A DNA stretch of 64,000 bases from Thiohalomonas denitrificans (lineage in GTDB: Bacteria; Pseudomonadota; Gammaproteobacteria; Thiohalomonadales; Thiohalomonadaceae). The stretch lies in assembly GCF_900102855.1 (NCBI RefSeq), contig NZ_FMWD01000011.1:1-64000 (forward strand), given 5' to 3'. Positions 33,790 through 42,863 of the stretch are shown here, piece by piece. The notes beneath the pieces are model-generated. The model did not search any database. It was given only the letters and a program-made list of their open reading frames with translations, and was not told the DNA's origin. Both the position numbers and the translations under genes were made by a program. The number at the start of each line of letters is the position of its first letter. Positions within the stretch are counted from its first letter, which is position 1.

Positions 33790-34848
33790 CTGAAAAACGA
33801 TCGTTTTCTGCGTGCCCTGGCCCGTCAACCGGTGGATGTGACGCCGGTGTGGATGATGCGCCAGGCGGGGCGTTATCTGCCGGAGTATCGGGCGATTCGG
33901 GAGAAGGCGGGCAGTTTTCTGGACCTCTGCACGAATCCGGAGTTGGCCTGTGAGGTGACCCTTCAGCCGCTGGAGCGTTTCCCGTTGGACGCGGCGATCC
34001 TGTTCTCGGACATCCTCACTATTCCGGACGCCATGGGCCTCGGCCTCTATTTCGAGACTGGCGAGGGTCCCAAATTCGAACGGCCAATCCGCAGTGAGGC
34101 GGACGTCAACCAGCTGCCGGTGCCGGACCCCGAGGATTCGCTGCGCTATGTCATGGATGCGGTGCGGGTGATTCGTCGTGAGCTGAATGGTCGCGTGCCG
34201 CTTATCGGTTTCTCCGGCAGCCCGTGGACACTGGCCACCTACATGGTCGAGGGCGGCTCCACCAAGGACTATGCCCGCGTCAAGGGTATGATGTACGACC
34301 GACCGGACCTGATGCACCGGCTCCTCGAGAAGACCGCCGATTCGGTGATCTCCTATCTCAACGCCCAGGTGGCGGCCGGTGCCCAGGCGCTGCAGATCTT
34401 CGACACCTGGGGCGGTGTTCTCACGCCGCGCGACTATCAGGAATTCTCGCTGCGTTACATGAAACGCATTGTCGAAGGCCTCACCCAGGAGTCGGAAGGC
34501 AGGAAGGTCCCGGTTATCCTCTTCACCAAAGGGGGTGGCCAGTGGCTCGAGGATATCGCCGCGACCGGTTGCGACGCCGTTGGCCTGGACTGGACCACTG
34601 ATATCGGCGAGGCTCGTCGCCGCGTGGGCGATCAGGTGGCGCTGCAGGGCAATATGGACCCGTCCGTGCTCTACGCCTCACCCGAGCGTATCCGCAAGGA
34701 GGTGGAGGTGATTTTGGAGAGTTTCGGGCCCGGGGAGGGTCACGTCTTCAATCTTGGCCACGGCATCCACCAACATGCCGAGCCCGACCATGCGGCCGTT
34801 TTCGTCGAAGCGGTTCACGAACTGTCGGCCAAATATCACCAGGGCTGA
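33781..34848 (+). CDS. hemE: uroporphyrinogen decarboxylase
   Basis: A 355-aa heme-pathway enzyme that decarboxylates uroporphyrinogen III to coproporphyrinogen III. The N-terminal signature is [16 protein letters not shown] and the second signature is [18 protein letters not shown]. The catalytic Asp lies in [16 protein letters not shown], and [12 protein letters not shown] and [16 protein letters not shown] close the fold. It starts at 33781 (MSELKNDRF); the open frame's earlier start at 33742 lies in the duplicated repeat. In Pseudomonas hemE likewise follows gltBD. Confidence 0.96.
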   Translation: MSELKNDRFLRALARQPVDVTPVWMMRQAGRYLPEYRAIREKAGSFLDLCTNPELACEVTLQPLERFPLDAAILFSDILTIPDAMGLGLYFETGEGPKFERPIRSEADVNQLPVPDPEDSLRYVMDAVRVIRRELNGRVPLIGFSGSPWTLATYMVEGGSTKDYARVKGMMYDRPDLMHRLLEKTADSVISYLNAQVAAGAQALQIFDTWGGVLTPRDYQEFSLRYMKRIVEGLTQESEGRKVPVILFTKGGGQWLEDIAATGCDAVGLDWTTDIGEARRRVGDQVALQGNMDPSVLYASPERIRKEVEVILESFGPGEGHVFNLGHGIHQHAEPDHAAVFVEAVHELSAKYHQG

Positions 34849-34909
34849 CGCCCGTAGCTTCGAAAAACCCCTCCTCGAGTCCATGTCGATCGTGGCTGAC
34901 AGCCCCGGG

Positions 34910-34941
34910 CGCCGGGCCGGCGCCTTTCCGCCGGCCCGGCG
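34910..34941. terminator. strong GC hairpin between hemE and the PEP-CTERM gene
   Basis: CGCCGGGCCGGCG (34910-34922) pairs perfectly with CGCCGGCCCGGCG (34929-34941), with a 6-nt loop. It lies between two converging genes and probably acts in both directions, although no T tract follows. Confidence 0.65.
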
Positions 34942-34949
34942 TTGAGGCC

Positions 34950-35543
34950 TCAGGCCGGTGCAGCGATCGGTGATTCTCCACTATCCTTGCGCCGGCGGTG
35001 CAGCAGGCCCAGTCCGGCGAAGCCCGCGACAAGCAGGGCCAGGCTGCCGGGTTCGGAGACGGAGACCCCGTTTCCCCCTCCATCGGCCCACAATCGGGAT
35101 TCCAGCGTCGGCGTTGAGGGCATGGTGGACATGGTGCGGGTGCCGTCACCGAACTGGTACACCAGGTTGCCTCCCGACCATTCGACCCATAGAGAATCGA
35201 ACCACCGCTCGCCCTTTCCTACCGTGAAATCGTACGACAGCTTGTCGAATTCGTGGGCTCCGTCGTTCACGGGGTTGGGGCCGTTATAGTACTCCTTGAT
35301 AGTGTCGCCCCCGGATGCAAAGCCCCCGGTGATATCGGCGGCGCCGGTAATGTTGACGTCGCTGGCGATATTTCTGGCATCGAAGCCCCATAGGCCGAGA
35401 TAGTTACCATTGCTGAGTTGATAGACCTGTTGAGTGCCACCCCCTTCGACCTGTAAGTCGACAATGGCAGCTGCATTGGCACCGGATGCCAGCGTTAGCG
35501 CCGCCACGGTTCCGGTAAGGTGCCAAATTCCCTTTGTCTTCAT
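34950..35543 (-). CDS. PEP-CTERM sorting-domain protein
   Basis: A 197-aa secreted protein. A signal peptide (hydrophobic stretch ending ASGANA) is followed by a beta-rich body with no cysteines. The C-terminus is the PEP-CTERM tripartite tail: SEPGSLALL, a membrane segment, and an arginine cluster (HRRRK). Exosortase enzymes recognise such tails and link export to exopolysaccharide. No exosortase gene is in this window. The start at 35543 has AAGGAG upstream. The function of the body is unknown. Confidence 0.85.
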   Translation of the reverse strand: MKTKGIWHLTGTVAALTLASGANAAAIVDLQVEGGGTQQVYQLSNGNYLGLWGFDARNIASDVNITGAADITGGFASGGDTIKEYYNGPNPVNDGAHEFDKLSYDFTVGKGERWFDSLWVEWSGGNLVYQFGDGTRTMSTMPSTPTLESRLWADGGGNGVSVSEPGSLALLVAGFAGLGLLHRRRKDSGESPIAAPA

Positions 35544-35719
35544 GCAATTTCTCCTTTTTAGCACGTGTATAACCAGCCGCAGTAGTGCGACTAACGACAG
35601 TCTATAAGCTGGATAGGCCGTCCGATATACAGTCAATCCCTACTCCCGACTGCGGGAAAGCGGTAGATCCGCGGGCAAGGGAAGCCGGCGACTCCGTGAC
35701 ATCGCCAGCCTTTTCGATA

Positions 35720-36454
35720 TCAGCGATTCAAGACCCGTGCAACGGTGAACAGTACGCCGAAGTAAAACAGCATGGCAGCGGCGAGAAGGAGAGCGATACC
35801 ACCGAACAGGTCGGGTGCCTTCATCAGGGTGGTCATGAGAGACTCCTGATAGGTGAAGTACCACTGCTCCCCCGCTGGAAAAATCCACTGGTGGGCGGCA
35901 TAGAACAGCTTCGTGGGACCGATGCCGATGACCAGCAGGGTGGCCACGGCCGTGAAAACGAGGGTCCCGATCAGCACACGGGAGAGGCGGGGGACCGACG
36001 TTCCGGACTGGCGCAGGAGCACGGCACCGACCACAAGGAGGGCCACTGCGAGGTAAACGGCACGGTAGAACCTGTCGATCAGGCGAGCGACGGACTGCAG
36101 GTGGACCCGCTCCGGAGTGCGGAGAAACGGGTGGGTATTGTCCTGGTGATCCCGATAGCGGATCGTATCCAGCCCTTCTCCCTGTTGGTGTACCGCGGTG
36201 CTAATGGCGCTGAAGATCGCCAGGTGTTCCTCGCGGATGGTGGCTTCGAAACCCGGTCGGTACCGATTCCGCGCAGCCCATTGCTCGATGTGCTGCTCGA
36301 TAGTGAGTGTCTCGTAAAGCCAGGGGTAGCCGAAATCAACGACCCGCAGGCTGCTCCACGCCAACCCGGCCGCTGTCACTGCCAGAGAGACAATAAAGAG
36401 TGTTTGCAGCACGGCGACTGAAAAGCGTCGGGCAAGGTCGGTTGCAAAGGTCAT
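35720..36454 (-). CDS. DUF1461-like integral membrane protein
   Basis: A protein of about 244 aa with four or five membrane segments: one near the N-terminus (LQTLFIVSLAVTAAGLAW), then a soluble loop of ~100 residues, then segments around AVYLAVALLVVGAVLL, LIGTLVFTAVATLLVIGIG and the C-terminal FGGIALLLAAAMLFYFGVLF. The lipid-side loop contains FHQWIFPAGEQW-like features (AAHQWIFPAGEQWYF) typical of DUF1461/TIGR01906 proteins. Its function is unknown. The start was set at 36454; an upstream frame to 36562 is unlikely. Confidence 0.75.
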   Translation of the reverse strand: MTFATDLARRFSVAVLQTLFIVSLAVTAAGLAWSSLRVVDFGYPWLYETLTIEQHIEQWAARNRYRPGFEATIREEHLAIFSAISTAVHQQGEGLDTIRYRDHQDNTHPFLRTPERVHLQSVARLIDRFYRAVYLAVALLVVGAVLLRQSGTSVPRLSRVLIGTLVFTAVATLLVIGIGPTKLFYAAHQWIFPAGEQWYFTYQESLMTTLMKAPDLFGGIALLLAAAMLFYFGVLFTVARVLNR

Positions 36455-36524
36455 TAAGAGGAGCCCTGTGTCATCGGCTGATCCTATACCGACGGGCCCC
36501 CGAAAATACAGGACGGGCTCGCGA

Positions 36525-37160
36525 TCAGGGACTGCGCCCCTCCCGACCGGCGAGTGCCGCAAGAAGCCAGCGTTTCACTTCGCCGTGGACCTCCTCGGCG
36601 ACCTCATCCAGTACGTGGCCGGCTCCCGGATAGATACGCAGCGTTTTCGGTTCCTGCGCATTGCGGAACAGCGCCATCGAAGCTTCGCTGGACAGCACTT
36701 TATCGGCATCGCCGTGCAAGAGCAGCAGCGAGCACTCCGGTCCCAGACGGCCGACCACAGGTTCGGCACCCCGGCTCTGACTGGCGAGCGTTACCACGGT
36801 AGTGACCGGCTCGGTGGCTTCGGCGGCGGCCCTTATCACCACAGCACCCCCCAGCGAGTGCCCCACTAGTGCCAGGCGGCTGAACCCTTCGTGGTAGAGG
36901 TAACTCACCGCTGCCAGTACATCCTCGATACCCATCTCCATCTCGCGCGGATTGCGGAACTTGAGTCGAAGCGAGGCGATGCCGTTATCAGTCAGTTCGG
37001 TGGCGAGGGTTGGATAGAGACCGCGAGCCGGGGTGTCCCAACCTCCGCCAATCCCGCCAACCCAGATCACCGCCGCCTGCGCTCCGGGGGCCGGGTAGAG
37101 GCGACCCTCGATATGGCCGTCATCCAGTAACTCGAGATGAACGCGTCGGTAGTCCGTCAT
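36525..37160 (-). CDS. alpha/beta hydrolase (dienelactone-hydrolase-like)
   Basis: A 211-aa cytosolic hydrolase. The nucleophile elbow is GHSLGGA, the acid is in LLLHGDADKVLS and the histidine is in YPGAGHVLDE. An oxyanion-hole-like GGIGGGWDTP follows the first strand. No signal peptide from this start (37160); the longer frame to 37439 covers repeat DNA. The natural substrate is unknown. Confidence 0.85.
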   Translation of the reverse strand: MTDYRRVHLELLDDGHIEGRLYPAPGAQAAVIWVGGIGGGWDTPARGLYPTLATELTDNGIASLRLKFRNPREMEMGIEDVLAAVSYLYHEGFSRLALVGHSLGGAVVIRAAAEATEPVTTVVTLASQSRGAEPVVGRLGPECSLLLLHGDADKVLSSEASMALFRNAQEPKTLRIYPGAGHVLDEVAEEVHGEVKRWLLAALAGREGRSP

Positions 37161-37514
37161 CCTGTTTCCCGCCGATGAAATCCCTCCCTGCAGTCTAGGA
37201 GCCTGACGGTGATACAGCGACACACGCGCACCGTAGGGCGCATTCTGACGCGTCACCATCACTCTAATAAAACCGCCAGATCTCAAGCTGGCACCAATCC
37301 TAGACCCGAGGCACATCCAAATGCGCCGTCTCCGACCCCCATCGAATGGTCCCCGTAGGGGCGCATTCTGATCGTCCGGGGCACAACCAAATGCGCCGTC
37401 TCTGACCATCGCCGAAAACGGTGCATTTGAAGAATGCACCCCATGAGGTACGGGGAATCTCTTCCGTCGGAGATGAAGATAAGGACGCAGGAGACAGCGG
37501 AAACTACGGGTCAG
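37161..37514. repeat. gene-free stretch with duplicated GCGCATT/AATGCGCC repeats
   Basis: 354 bp upstream of the hydrolase and downstream of xerC. Two direct copies of GCACA(T/A)CCAAATGCGCCGTCT occur near 37314 and 37381, and two of CCGTAGGGGCGCATTCTGA type near 37230 and 37353. These are short dispersed-repeat fragments. No gene is seen. Confidence 0.7.
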
Positions 37515-38420
37515 CTAACGCTTGCGTCGCCTGGCGCGCGGGTGGGCCTGGTCATAGACGCTTGCCAGGTGCTGGAAGTCCAGATGGGTGTAGACCTGCG
37601 TAGTGCTGATGTCGGCGTGCCCGAGCAGCTCCTGCACGGCACGCAGGTCCCCCGAAGACTCGAGGATGTGGCTGGCAAAAGAGTGGCGCAGCATGTGGGG
37701 ATGCACCGGCACCTCAAGCCCTTGCCGCCGGGCGTGCTCACGGAAACGCAGCTGTACCGCGCGTCCCGAGAGGCGTTTGCCGCCCTTTCCCACGAATAGC
37801 GCCGTCTCTTCCAGGTCCGCCAGTTCACCTCGGCGGCGCAGCCACAGTGCTATCGCCTCCAGTGCTTTCCGGCCTACCGGTACCACTCGGGTCTTGGCGC
37901 CTTTCCCGGTTACCCGCACCACTGCATCATGCCGATCCAGATCGCTCGTATCCAGTCCGACCATTTCCGCCAGACGTAGCCCCGAGGAGTACATCAACTC
38001 CAGCATGGCCTGATCCCGCACCGCCAGCGCATCGTCGCCGGTGATGGTCAGGAGCTGCTCCATCTGGTCGACATTGAGGGCCTTGGGCAGGCGCTTGTCG
38101 CTCTTCGGGGCCGGGATATCCGCGCCGGGATTCTGGGTGGCGAAGCCTTCCCGGATCAGATAGCGGAAAAAGCCCCGCAGGGCGGAAAGCTCCCGTTGCT
38201 GGGTGCGGCCCCCGGCGCCGTGCCGGTGGCGCCAAGCAACAAAGGCGCGGACCCGATGCACATCCACCTGGCTCCATTCGTCGATTCCCGCTTCGTTGCA
38301 GAAGAGCACGAGTCGACTCAGGTCGCGGGCATAATTCGCAGTGGTGTGGGGGGAGAGGCGGCGTTCCAGGCGCAGATGCTGAAGAAAGGCATCGACCTGC
38401 GCCAGTTCTGCTTCAATCAT
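37515..38420 (-). CDS. xerC: tyrosine recombinase XerC
   Basis: A 301-aa site-specific recombinase that, with XerD, resolves chromosome dimers at dif. The N-terminal SAM-like domain (HLRLERRLSPHTTANYARDL) precedes the catalytic domain with R in SSGLRLAE, K in VTGKGAKTRVVP, HPHMLRHSFASH, H in LLGHADISTT and the nucleophile Y in TQVYTHLD. It starts one base into the DUF484 stop (TGATG). The order dapF-DUF484-xerC is the classic one. Confidence 0.96.
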   Translation of the reverse strand: MIEAELAQVDAFLQHLRLERRLSPHTTANYARDLSRLVLFCNEAGIDEWSQVDVHRVRAFVAWRHRHGAGGRTQQRELSALRGFFRYLIREGFATQNPGADIPAPKSDKRLPKALNVDQMEQLLTITGDDALAVRDQAMLELMYSSGLRLAEMVGLDTSDLDRHDAVVRVTGKGAKTRVVPVGRKALEAIALWLRRRGELADLEETALFVGKGGKRLSGRAVQLRFREHARRQGLEVPVHPHMLRHSFASHILESSGDLRAVQELLGHADISTTQVYTHLDFQHLASVYDQAHPRARRRKR

Positions 38421-39112
38421 CAGACCGCCAGGTGGGCACGGAGAATGCGCGTGGCCACCGCACCCAGGTGGGAAACAAACACGGTGCCCATTTCCGGGTG
38501 GAAGCGCTTGGGATCGATGCTGCCGATGCCGAGCAGCCCCAGGCAGGCATCGTGCCGGGATTCACAAAGCGGCAGCAGGATCGATGAGGTCACTTTGGTT
38601 GCCGCGCCTCCGAACAGAAACTGCTTCTGTTCGGGAGTGATATATCCACAGACCGGTTGCTTGCGGTCCATGGTTCGCGCAAACGAGGCGAGTTCGGGGG
38701 CCGTTGGTTCGATGGCCTCCGGTCGGTCCCAATCGCCGAACAGCCGCAGAGCGACAAAGTCGGCGTGAAAGTCTTCGCGCAGGCCTTTTTCCAGTACGGC
38801 CAGGGCCTCGTCGATGTTTTCGCTGGTGATCAGCTGGAGAATCAGCACCTGCAGCTGTTCCAGCAGCAGTTCATTGTTGCGTGCGGCGCGGGCGAGGTGC
38901 TGGAGGTGCCGCTGAAGCTCGTTATTGCGCTCCCGGAGGTGCTGTACCTGGCGCTCGACCAGGGATACGGCGCCGCCGGTGGCGTGGGGGATATGGAGTT
39001 TTTCGAGTAGCTTTTCGCGGCCCTCGAAAAACTCCGGGTGGACTTCGAGGTAGGCAGCGACGCTCTCCTCGCTCGATTCCGCCTTCGCCTTCGGGGTGCT
39101 CGATTCCTTCAT
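38420..39112 (-). CDS. DUF484 family protein
   Basis: A 230-aa cytosolic protein of the DUF484 (YigA) family, GAF-like in fold, of unknown function. A coiled-coil stretch ([21 protein letters not shown]) precedes a GAF-type C-terminal domain with [19 protein letters not shown]. It is conserved between dapF and xerC; its start overlaps the dapF stop by 4 bases. Confidence 0.9.
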   Translation of the reverse strand: MKESSTPKAKAESSEESVAAYLEVHPEFFEGREKLLEKLHIPHATGGAVSLVERQVQHLRERNNELQRHLQHLARAARNNELLLEQLQVLILQLITSENIDEALAVLEKGLREDFHADFVALRLFGDWDRPEAIEPTAPELASFARTMDRKQPVCGYITPEQKQFLFGGAATKVTSSILLPLCESRHDACLGLLGIGSIDPKRFHPEMGTVFVSHLGAVATRILRAHLAV

Positions 39113-39939
39113 AGTTCGATCTCGCCTTCGAATACGTGGGCCGCAGGGCCGGTCATCCACAACGACTGCCCCGGACCCGGCCAGCGGATGGTCAGCGAGC
39201 CGCCCGGCAACTCCACATCCACTTGTTCATCCAACAGGTCCCAGCGCCGGCCTACCGCCACGGCAGCACAGGCGCCGGTGCCGCAGGCCCGGGTTTCGCC
39301 GGCACCGCGCTCGAATACACGCAGCCGGACATGGTGCCTGTCGACGACCTGCATGAAACCGACGTTAACCCGTTCGGGAAATAGCGGATGGGATTCCAGC
39401 TCGCGGCCCAGCGCTTCAACCGGAGCCCTGTCGATATCACCGACCAGCAAGACTGCATGGGGATTGCCCATGGATACCGCGCCCAGAGTAATCTCCTCCC
39501 CACCTGCGCTGAGATGGTAGTGCTCCCGTTCCTGTTCCACCGCCATCGGCAGTGACGCCGGTTCGAAGCGCGGCCGGCCCATATTTACCCGGACCCGGCC
39601 ATCGGCTTCAACATGGAGGTGAATGACGCCCGAGGCGGTTTCCACCGCGATGGCGTCCTTTTCCGTCAGCCCCTTGTCACGGACGAAGCGGGCGAAGCAG
39701 CGCGCGCCATTGCCACACTGCTGCACCTCGCCGCCATCGGCGTTGAAAATCCGGTAGCGGAAGTCGAGCCCGGGGCGCTGCGGGGACTCTACGAGCAGCA
39801 CCTGGTCACAGCCAACGCCCAGACGCCGGTCGGCCAGGAAGCGCACCTGTTCCTCAGAGAGCGAAACGCTCTGGCGGATTCCGTCGAAAACAACAAAATC
39901 GTTGCCAAGTCCATGCATTTTGCTGAAATTGAGCCTCAT
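39109..39939 (-). CDS. dapF: diaminopimelate epimerase
   Basis: A 276-aa enzyme of lysine and cell-wall synthesis, turning LL-DAP into meso-DAP. It starts at [20 protein letters not shown]. The catalytic cysteines lie in [13 protein letters not shown] and [15 protein letters not shown]. Length equals the E. coli enzyme. It opens the dapF-DUF484-xerC group, with a methyltransferase gene inserted between it and lysA. Confidence 0.97.
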   Translation of the reverse strand: MRLNFSKMHGLGNDFVVFDGIRQSVSLSEEQVRFLADRRLGVGCDQVLLVESPQRPGLDFRYRIFNADGGEVQQCGNGARCFARFVRDKGLTEKDAIAVETASGVIHLHVEADGRVRVNMGRPRFEPASLPMAVEQEREHYHLSAGGEEITLGAVSMGNPHAVLLVGDIDRAPVEALGRELESHPLFPERVNVGFMQVVDRHHVRLRVFERGAGETRACGTGACAAVAVGRRWDLLDEQVDVELPGGSLTIRWPGPGQSLWMTGPAAHVFEGEIEL

Positions 39940-40088
39940 TTCACTCCTTTTCGGGGCAACCCGCATGGTGAACAGTGTACCACGGGGCGCGGAGTACACG
40001 GAGTTGAACAGAGCCTAAACCACGGAGAACACTGAAGAAAACCTGGTCTCAACATGGTCTCCGCTTCCTGCCTCCCTTTCGCTCGGGC
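39940..40088. other. spacer with CCACGGAGAACAC repeat fragment
   Basis: 149 bp between the methyltransferase and dapF. It contains ACCACGGAGAACACTG near 40020, one of the dispersed CACAGAG-type intergenic repeats. Confidence 0.4.
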
Positions 40089-40748
40089 TTATAGCCGCCC
40101 GCTGATGGTCAGGTGGCGGTCACCGACCGCCCTGACCTGAAGCGACAGCCCCGCCGTTTTCACCTGCTGCTCTATTTCTTCGGGCCGGTAGGCGGCCAGC
40201 AGCGAGTGGTAGAAATCGTGCCGCAAGACCTCCGGTTCGCCGGAAGCATACGTGTCCACCAGGCGTTGAGCCTGTTCACGGCTTGCGGGGCGCATCAGGT
40301 CCATCACGAATATCGGTGCACCGGGCTGGCCGTGAACGGCGATTGCCTCCCAAAGTACCATTGGATCGGCCAGATGGTGTAATAGACTGTTGCTGATCAC
40401 CGCATCGTAGTGCCTCCGGGGCAGGTCGGCACCCGGAAAATAACCTTCGATGAGACGGATGCGCTGTTCCAGGCCGGAGCGGGCAATGGCCGCCTTCCCC
40501 AGCTGCAGCATGGCAGGGGCACCGTCCACACCGTGCAATGTGCACGCCGGGTGGTGCCGGGCCACCCGGATAGTGATATCCGCCGGGCCGCAGCCGAGGT
40601 CCAGTACGCAACCGCGCAGAGCCTCGCTGCCGAAGGCGTCGTTCAGCAACTCCACGAAACGCTCGTGCGGAGCCTCGAAGTCGGCTTCGGCATAGGCGCG
40701 CGCCTGCTCCGCTTCGTCCATCAATTCAGGTTCGGGGACTCTTTCCAT
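40089..40748 (-). CDS. class I SAM-dependent methyltransferase
   Basis: A 219-aa methyltransferase. The SAM-binding motif I is VLDLGCGPADITI, followed by LHGVDGAPAMLQLG and DAVISNSLLHHLAD. No substrate-specific signature was recognised. It lies between lysA and dapF on the same strand, a place usually empty in related operons. The ribosome site is weak. Confidence 0.85.
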   Translation of the reverse strand: MERVPEPELMDEAEQARAYAEADFEAPHERFVELLNDAFGSEALRGCVLDLGCGPADITIRVARHHPACTLHGVDGAPAMLQLGKAAIARSGLEQRIRLIEGYFPGADLPRRHYDAVISNSLLHHLADPMVLWEAIAVHGQPGAPIFVMDLMRPASREQAQRLVDTYASGEPEVLRHDFYHSLLAAYRPEEIEQQVKTAGLSLQVRAVGDRHLTISGRL

Positions 40749-41046
40749 TTTACTATGGGCCTAACCGCAAAGGCGCCGAGAGCGCTAAGATAATTTTTAA
40801 AGGAGCTGAAGGATCGTTTCTGAGCAGCTTTCGGCTCCTTTTCAGCTGACCCCACCCTAAACAGATCGTAATTGCTCACCCTATCAGAACCCTAAGAGCC
40901 GGGAGTGACGAGGCGTAACGGCGTCTCCGAGACTCGCGTAGGCCATTCCCTCCCCCTGTGGGGAGGGTCAGGGGGGTGAGTAGTTACAATAGATCCCAGA
41001 AAAAACTTTGCGCCCTTTGCGCCTTTGCGGTGAATGGTTTTGAAGT
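40749..41046. repeat. lysA downstream spacer with CGCAAAGG-type inverted repeats
   Basis: 298 bp with ACCGCAAAGGCGCCGAGAGC near 40761 and the inverse type TTTGCGCCTTTGCGGTGAAT near 41018. Between them is a short C/G-rich palindrome (CCCTCCCCCTGTGGGGAGGG near 40950). No gene is seen. The inverted pair could fold or recombine. Confidence 0.6.
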
Positions 41047-42294
41047 TTAGGGAAGTAGCCGTTCGCGGGCGAACAGCTCCTCAATGCGCTCCCTGGGGCG
41101 GATCTCGTGGACGGTGTCGCCGTCCACCATCAGCTCCACGGGGCGTGGCCGGGTGTTGTAGTTCGAACTCATCGTGAAGCCGTAGGCCCCCGCCGAGCGT
41201 ACCGCCAGTAGATCACCTTCCGTCAGTGCCAACTCCCGTTCTTTGCCCAGGAAGTCCCCGGTCTCGCACACCGGCCCGACGATATCGTAGAGGCGCGGCG
41301 GGATATCACCCCGGGGGATCACCGGTATGATCGCCTGCCAGGCGTTGTAGAGGGCCGGACGCATGAGGTCATTCATGGCGGCATCGACGATGGCGAAATC
41401 CTTGTGTTCGGTATGCTTCAGGTACTCGATACGGGTCAATAGCACGCCGGCATTGCCGATAATGGCCCGTCCCGGTTCGATCAGCACTTCGAGACCCCGG
41501 CCGGCGAGGCGCTTCAGCAGTGGGTCGAGATAATCTCCGGGCAGCGGCGGCTGTTCATCCCGGTAGGTAATGCCCAGCCCGCCCCCCAGGTCCAGGTGGT
41601 TGATGGTAATACCGTGCTCATAGAGACGATCCACCAGGATGAGTACGCGCTCCAGCGCATCGATGAAGGGGGTCACTTCCGTGATTTGCGAGCCGATATG
41701 GCAGTCGATGCCGGATATTTCGATGTGGGGCATCTCTGCAGCGCGAACGTAGACGGTCTCGGCCTGATGGATATCGATGCCGAACTTGTTTTCCTTAAGC
41801 CCGGTGGAGATATAGGGATGCGTGCCGGCGTCCACGTCGGGATTGACCCGCAGAGAAACCGGCGCCTTCATGCCCAATGCACCCGCAATCCGGTTGAGGT
41901 GCTCGAGTTCCGGTTCCGACTCGACGTTGAAGCAGCGGATCCCCACCTCCAGGGCCCGGCGCATCTCCTCCTCACGTTTGCCCACGCCGGAGAAAACCAC
42001 TTTTGACGCATCGCCTCCTGCTGCCAGCACGCGCTCCAGTTCACCCACCGAGACGATGTCGAAGCCGGAGCCAAGGCGTGCCATCAGCCCCAGTACGGCA
42101 AGGTTGGAGTTGGCCTTGACGGCATAGCACACCAGGTGTTCTACGCCCGCCAAGGCGGCATCAAAGGCCCGCCAGTGGCGCTCGATAGTCGCGCGGGAGT
42201 AGACATAGGCGGGCGTGCCGTAGCGGACAGCAACCTCGCTGAGGTCGACATCTTCCGCATAGAGCCGGCCGGTACGGTATCCAAAATGATCCAC
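41047..42294 (-). CDS. lysA: diaminopimelate decarboxylase
   Basis: A 415-aa PLP enzyme making lysine from meso-DAP. The PLP lysine is in HLVCYAVKANSNLAVL, the glycine-rich phosphate site is DLGGGLGI and the second-subunit Cys is in VGPVCETGDFLG. It starts at a GTG (42294), 3 bases after the lptM stop. The lptM-lysA-dapF order is conserved in Pseudomonas and relatives. Confidence 0.96.
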   Translation of the reverse strand: MDHFGYRTGRLYAEDVDLSEVAVRYGTPAYVYSRATIERHWRAFDAALAGVEHLVCYAVKANSNLAVLGLMARLGSGFDIVSVGELERVLAAGGDASKVVFSGVGKREEEMRRALEVGIRCFNVESEPELEHLNRIAGALGMKAPVSLRVNPDVDAGTHPYISTGLKENKFGIDIHQAETVYVRAAEMPHIEISGIDCHIGSQITEVTPFIDALERVLILVDRLYEHGITINHLDLGGGLGITYRDEQPPLPGDYLDPLLKRLAGRGLEVLIEPGRAIIGNAGVLLTRIEYLKHTEHKDFAIVDAAMNDLMRPALYNAWQAIIPVIPRGDIPPRLYDIVGPVCETGDFLGKERELALTEGDLLAVRSAGAYGFTMSSNYNTRPRPVELMVDGDTVHEIRPRERIEELFARERLLP

Positions 42295-42297
42295 GCG

Positions 42298-42435
42298 CTA
42301 GTTCCCCTGATCCTGCTGTTCTTCTCCCGGGAGGTGAAGCGGGCCTTTGGCCCCGCATCCCGAGGAAAGCATCGCCGACACGCCCAGCAGTGCGATGACC
42401 GCCCACAGGGCGTATTGTGCCCAACAAATCCGCAT
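42298..42435 (-). CDS. lptM: LPS translocon maturation chaperone LptM
   Basis: A 45-aa lipoprotein (formerly YifL/LppL). A short hydrophobic signal ends in SSGC and is followed by GAKGPLHLPGEE, the conserved CGxKGPLxLP motif. LptM helps LptD form its disulfides in the outer membrane. The start at 42435 is the only one giving a sensible signal; the longer frame to 42507 was rejected. It is directly upstream of lysA. Confidence 0.85.
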   Translation of the reverse strand: MRICWAQYALWAVIALLGVSAMLSSGCGAKGPLHLPGEEQQDQGN

Positions 42436-42863
42436 CACAATGGCCTCAATCCGGTTTGGCTTAATCCAAGCCGCCCAGTATAAACCGAGCCGATGGAACG
42501 TGACCAAATCGGCGGCAGGTTGGCAGGCCCATAGGGCACTTCTATTAATCCAACACGGTTCTGCTCGCGGCCGTTTTGTCCGCTGGCAAGGCGCAGCGAG
42601 TGATGTGTGGTTGCTTCACATGAACGAGCTGTAACGCAGCCCAGCGGGCAAAACGGTCCCGAGCCCGAAGGGTTGGGCCCAAAATCGCCGATCCCGGCGT
42701 TGCGCTGCTTGACAAGGGAGCCACCCTTGCCTGCGCAGCGCGCCTTGGCCTCGGCGATTTTGGACCCAACAGAATCCGCGTTGGATTAATAGAAGTGCCC
42801 TATAGCTGCTCTCCGGCGCCGCACCTGTTGAGTGTGCGGTTGTCCGGGTGGAGGCGGTGGCAA
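42436..42863. other. gene-free stretch containing the nested-palindrome element
   Basis: 428 bp from the start of lptM to the DUF938 methyltransferase stop. The lptM promoter should lie just right of 42435. The middle is filled by the structured repeat at 42531-42803. Small open frames here are by-products of the palindromes. Confidence 0.6.
42531..42803. repeat. ~273-bp element with 33-34 bp inverted ends and nested hairpins
   Basis: The left end (42531-42563) reads ATAGGGCACTTCTATTAATC and on; the right end (42770-42803) is its inverse, with only about 2-3 differences. Inside are two more palindromes. One pairs CCGTTTTGTCCGCTGG (near 42573) with CCAGCGGGCAAAACGG (near 42638). The other pairs CCAAAATCGCCGA (near 42670) with TCGGCGATTTTGG (near 42751), with an inner AAGGG/CCCTT hairpin. 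There is no coding capacity. The form is that of a non-autonomous, MITE-like or folded intergenic element. Confidence 0.85.

Noticed and set aside
37161-37439. 93-residue N-terminal extension of the alpha/beta hydrolase
   Set aside because: The extension translates repeat DNA; the ATG at 37160 starts at the fold.
38641-38660. TATCCACAG match inside the DUF484 gene
   Set aside because: It is within coding sequence and is a partial DnaA-box match expected by chance.
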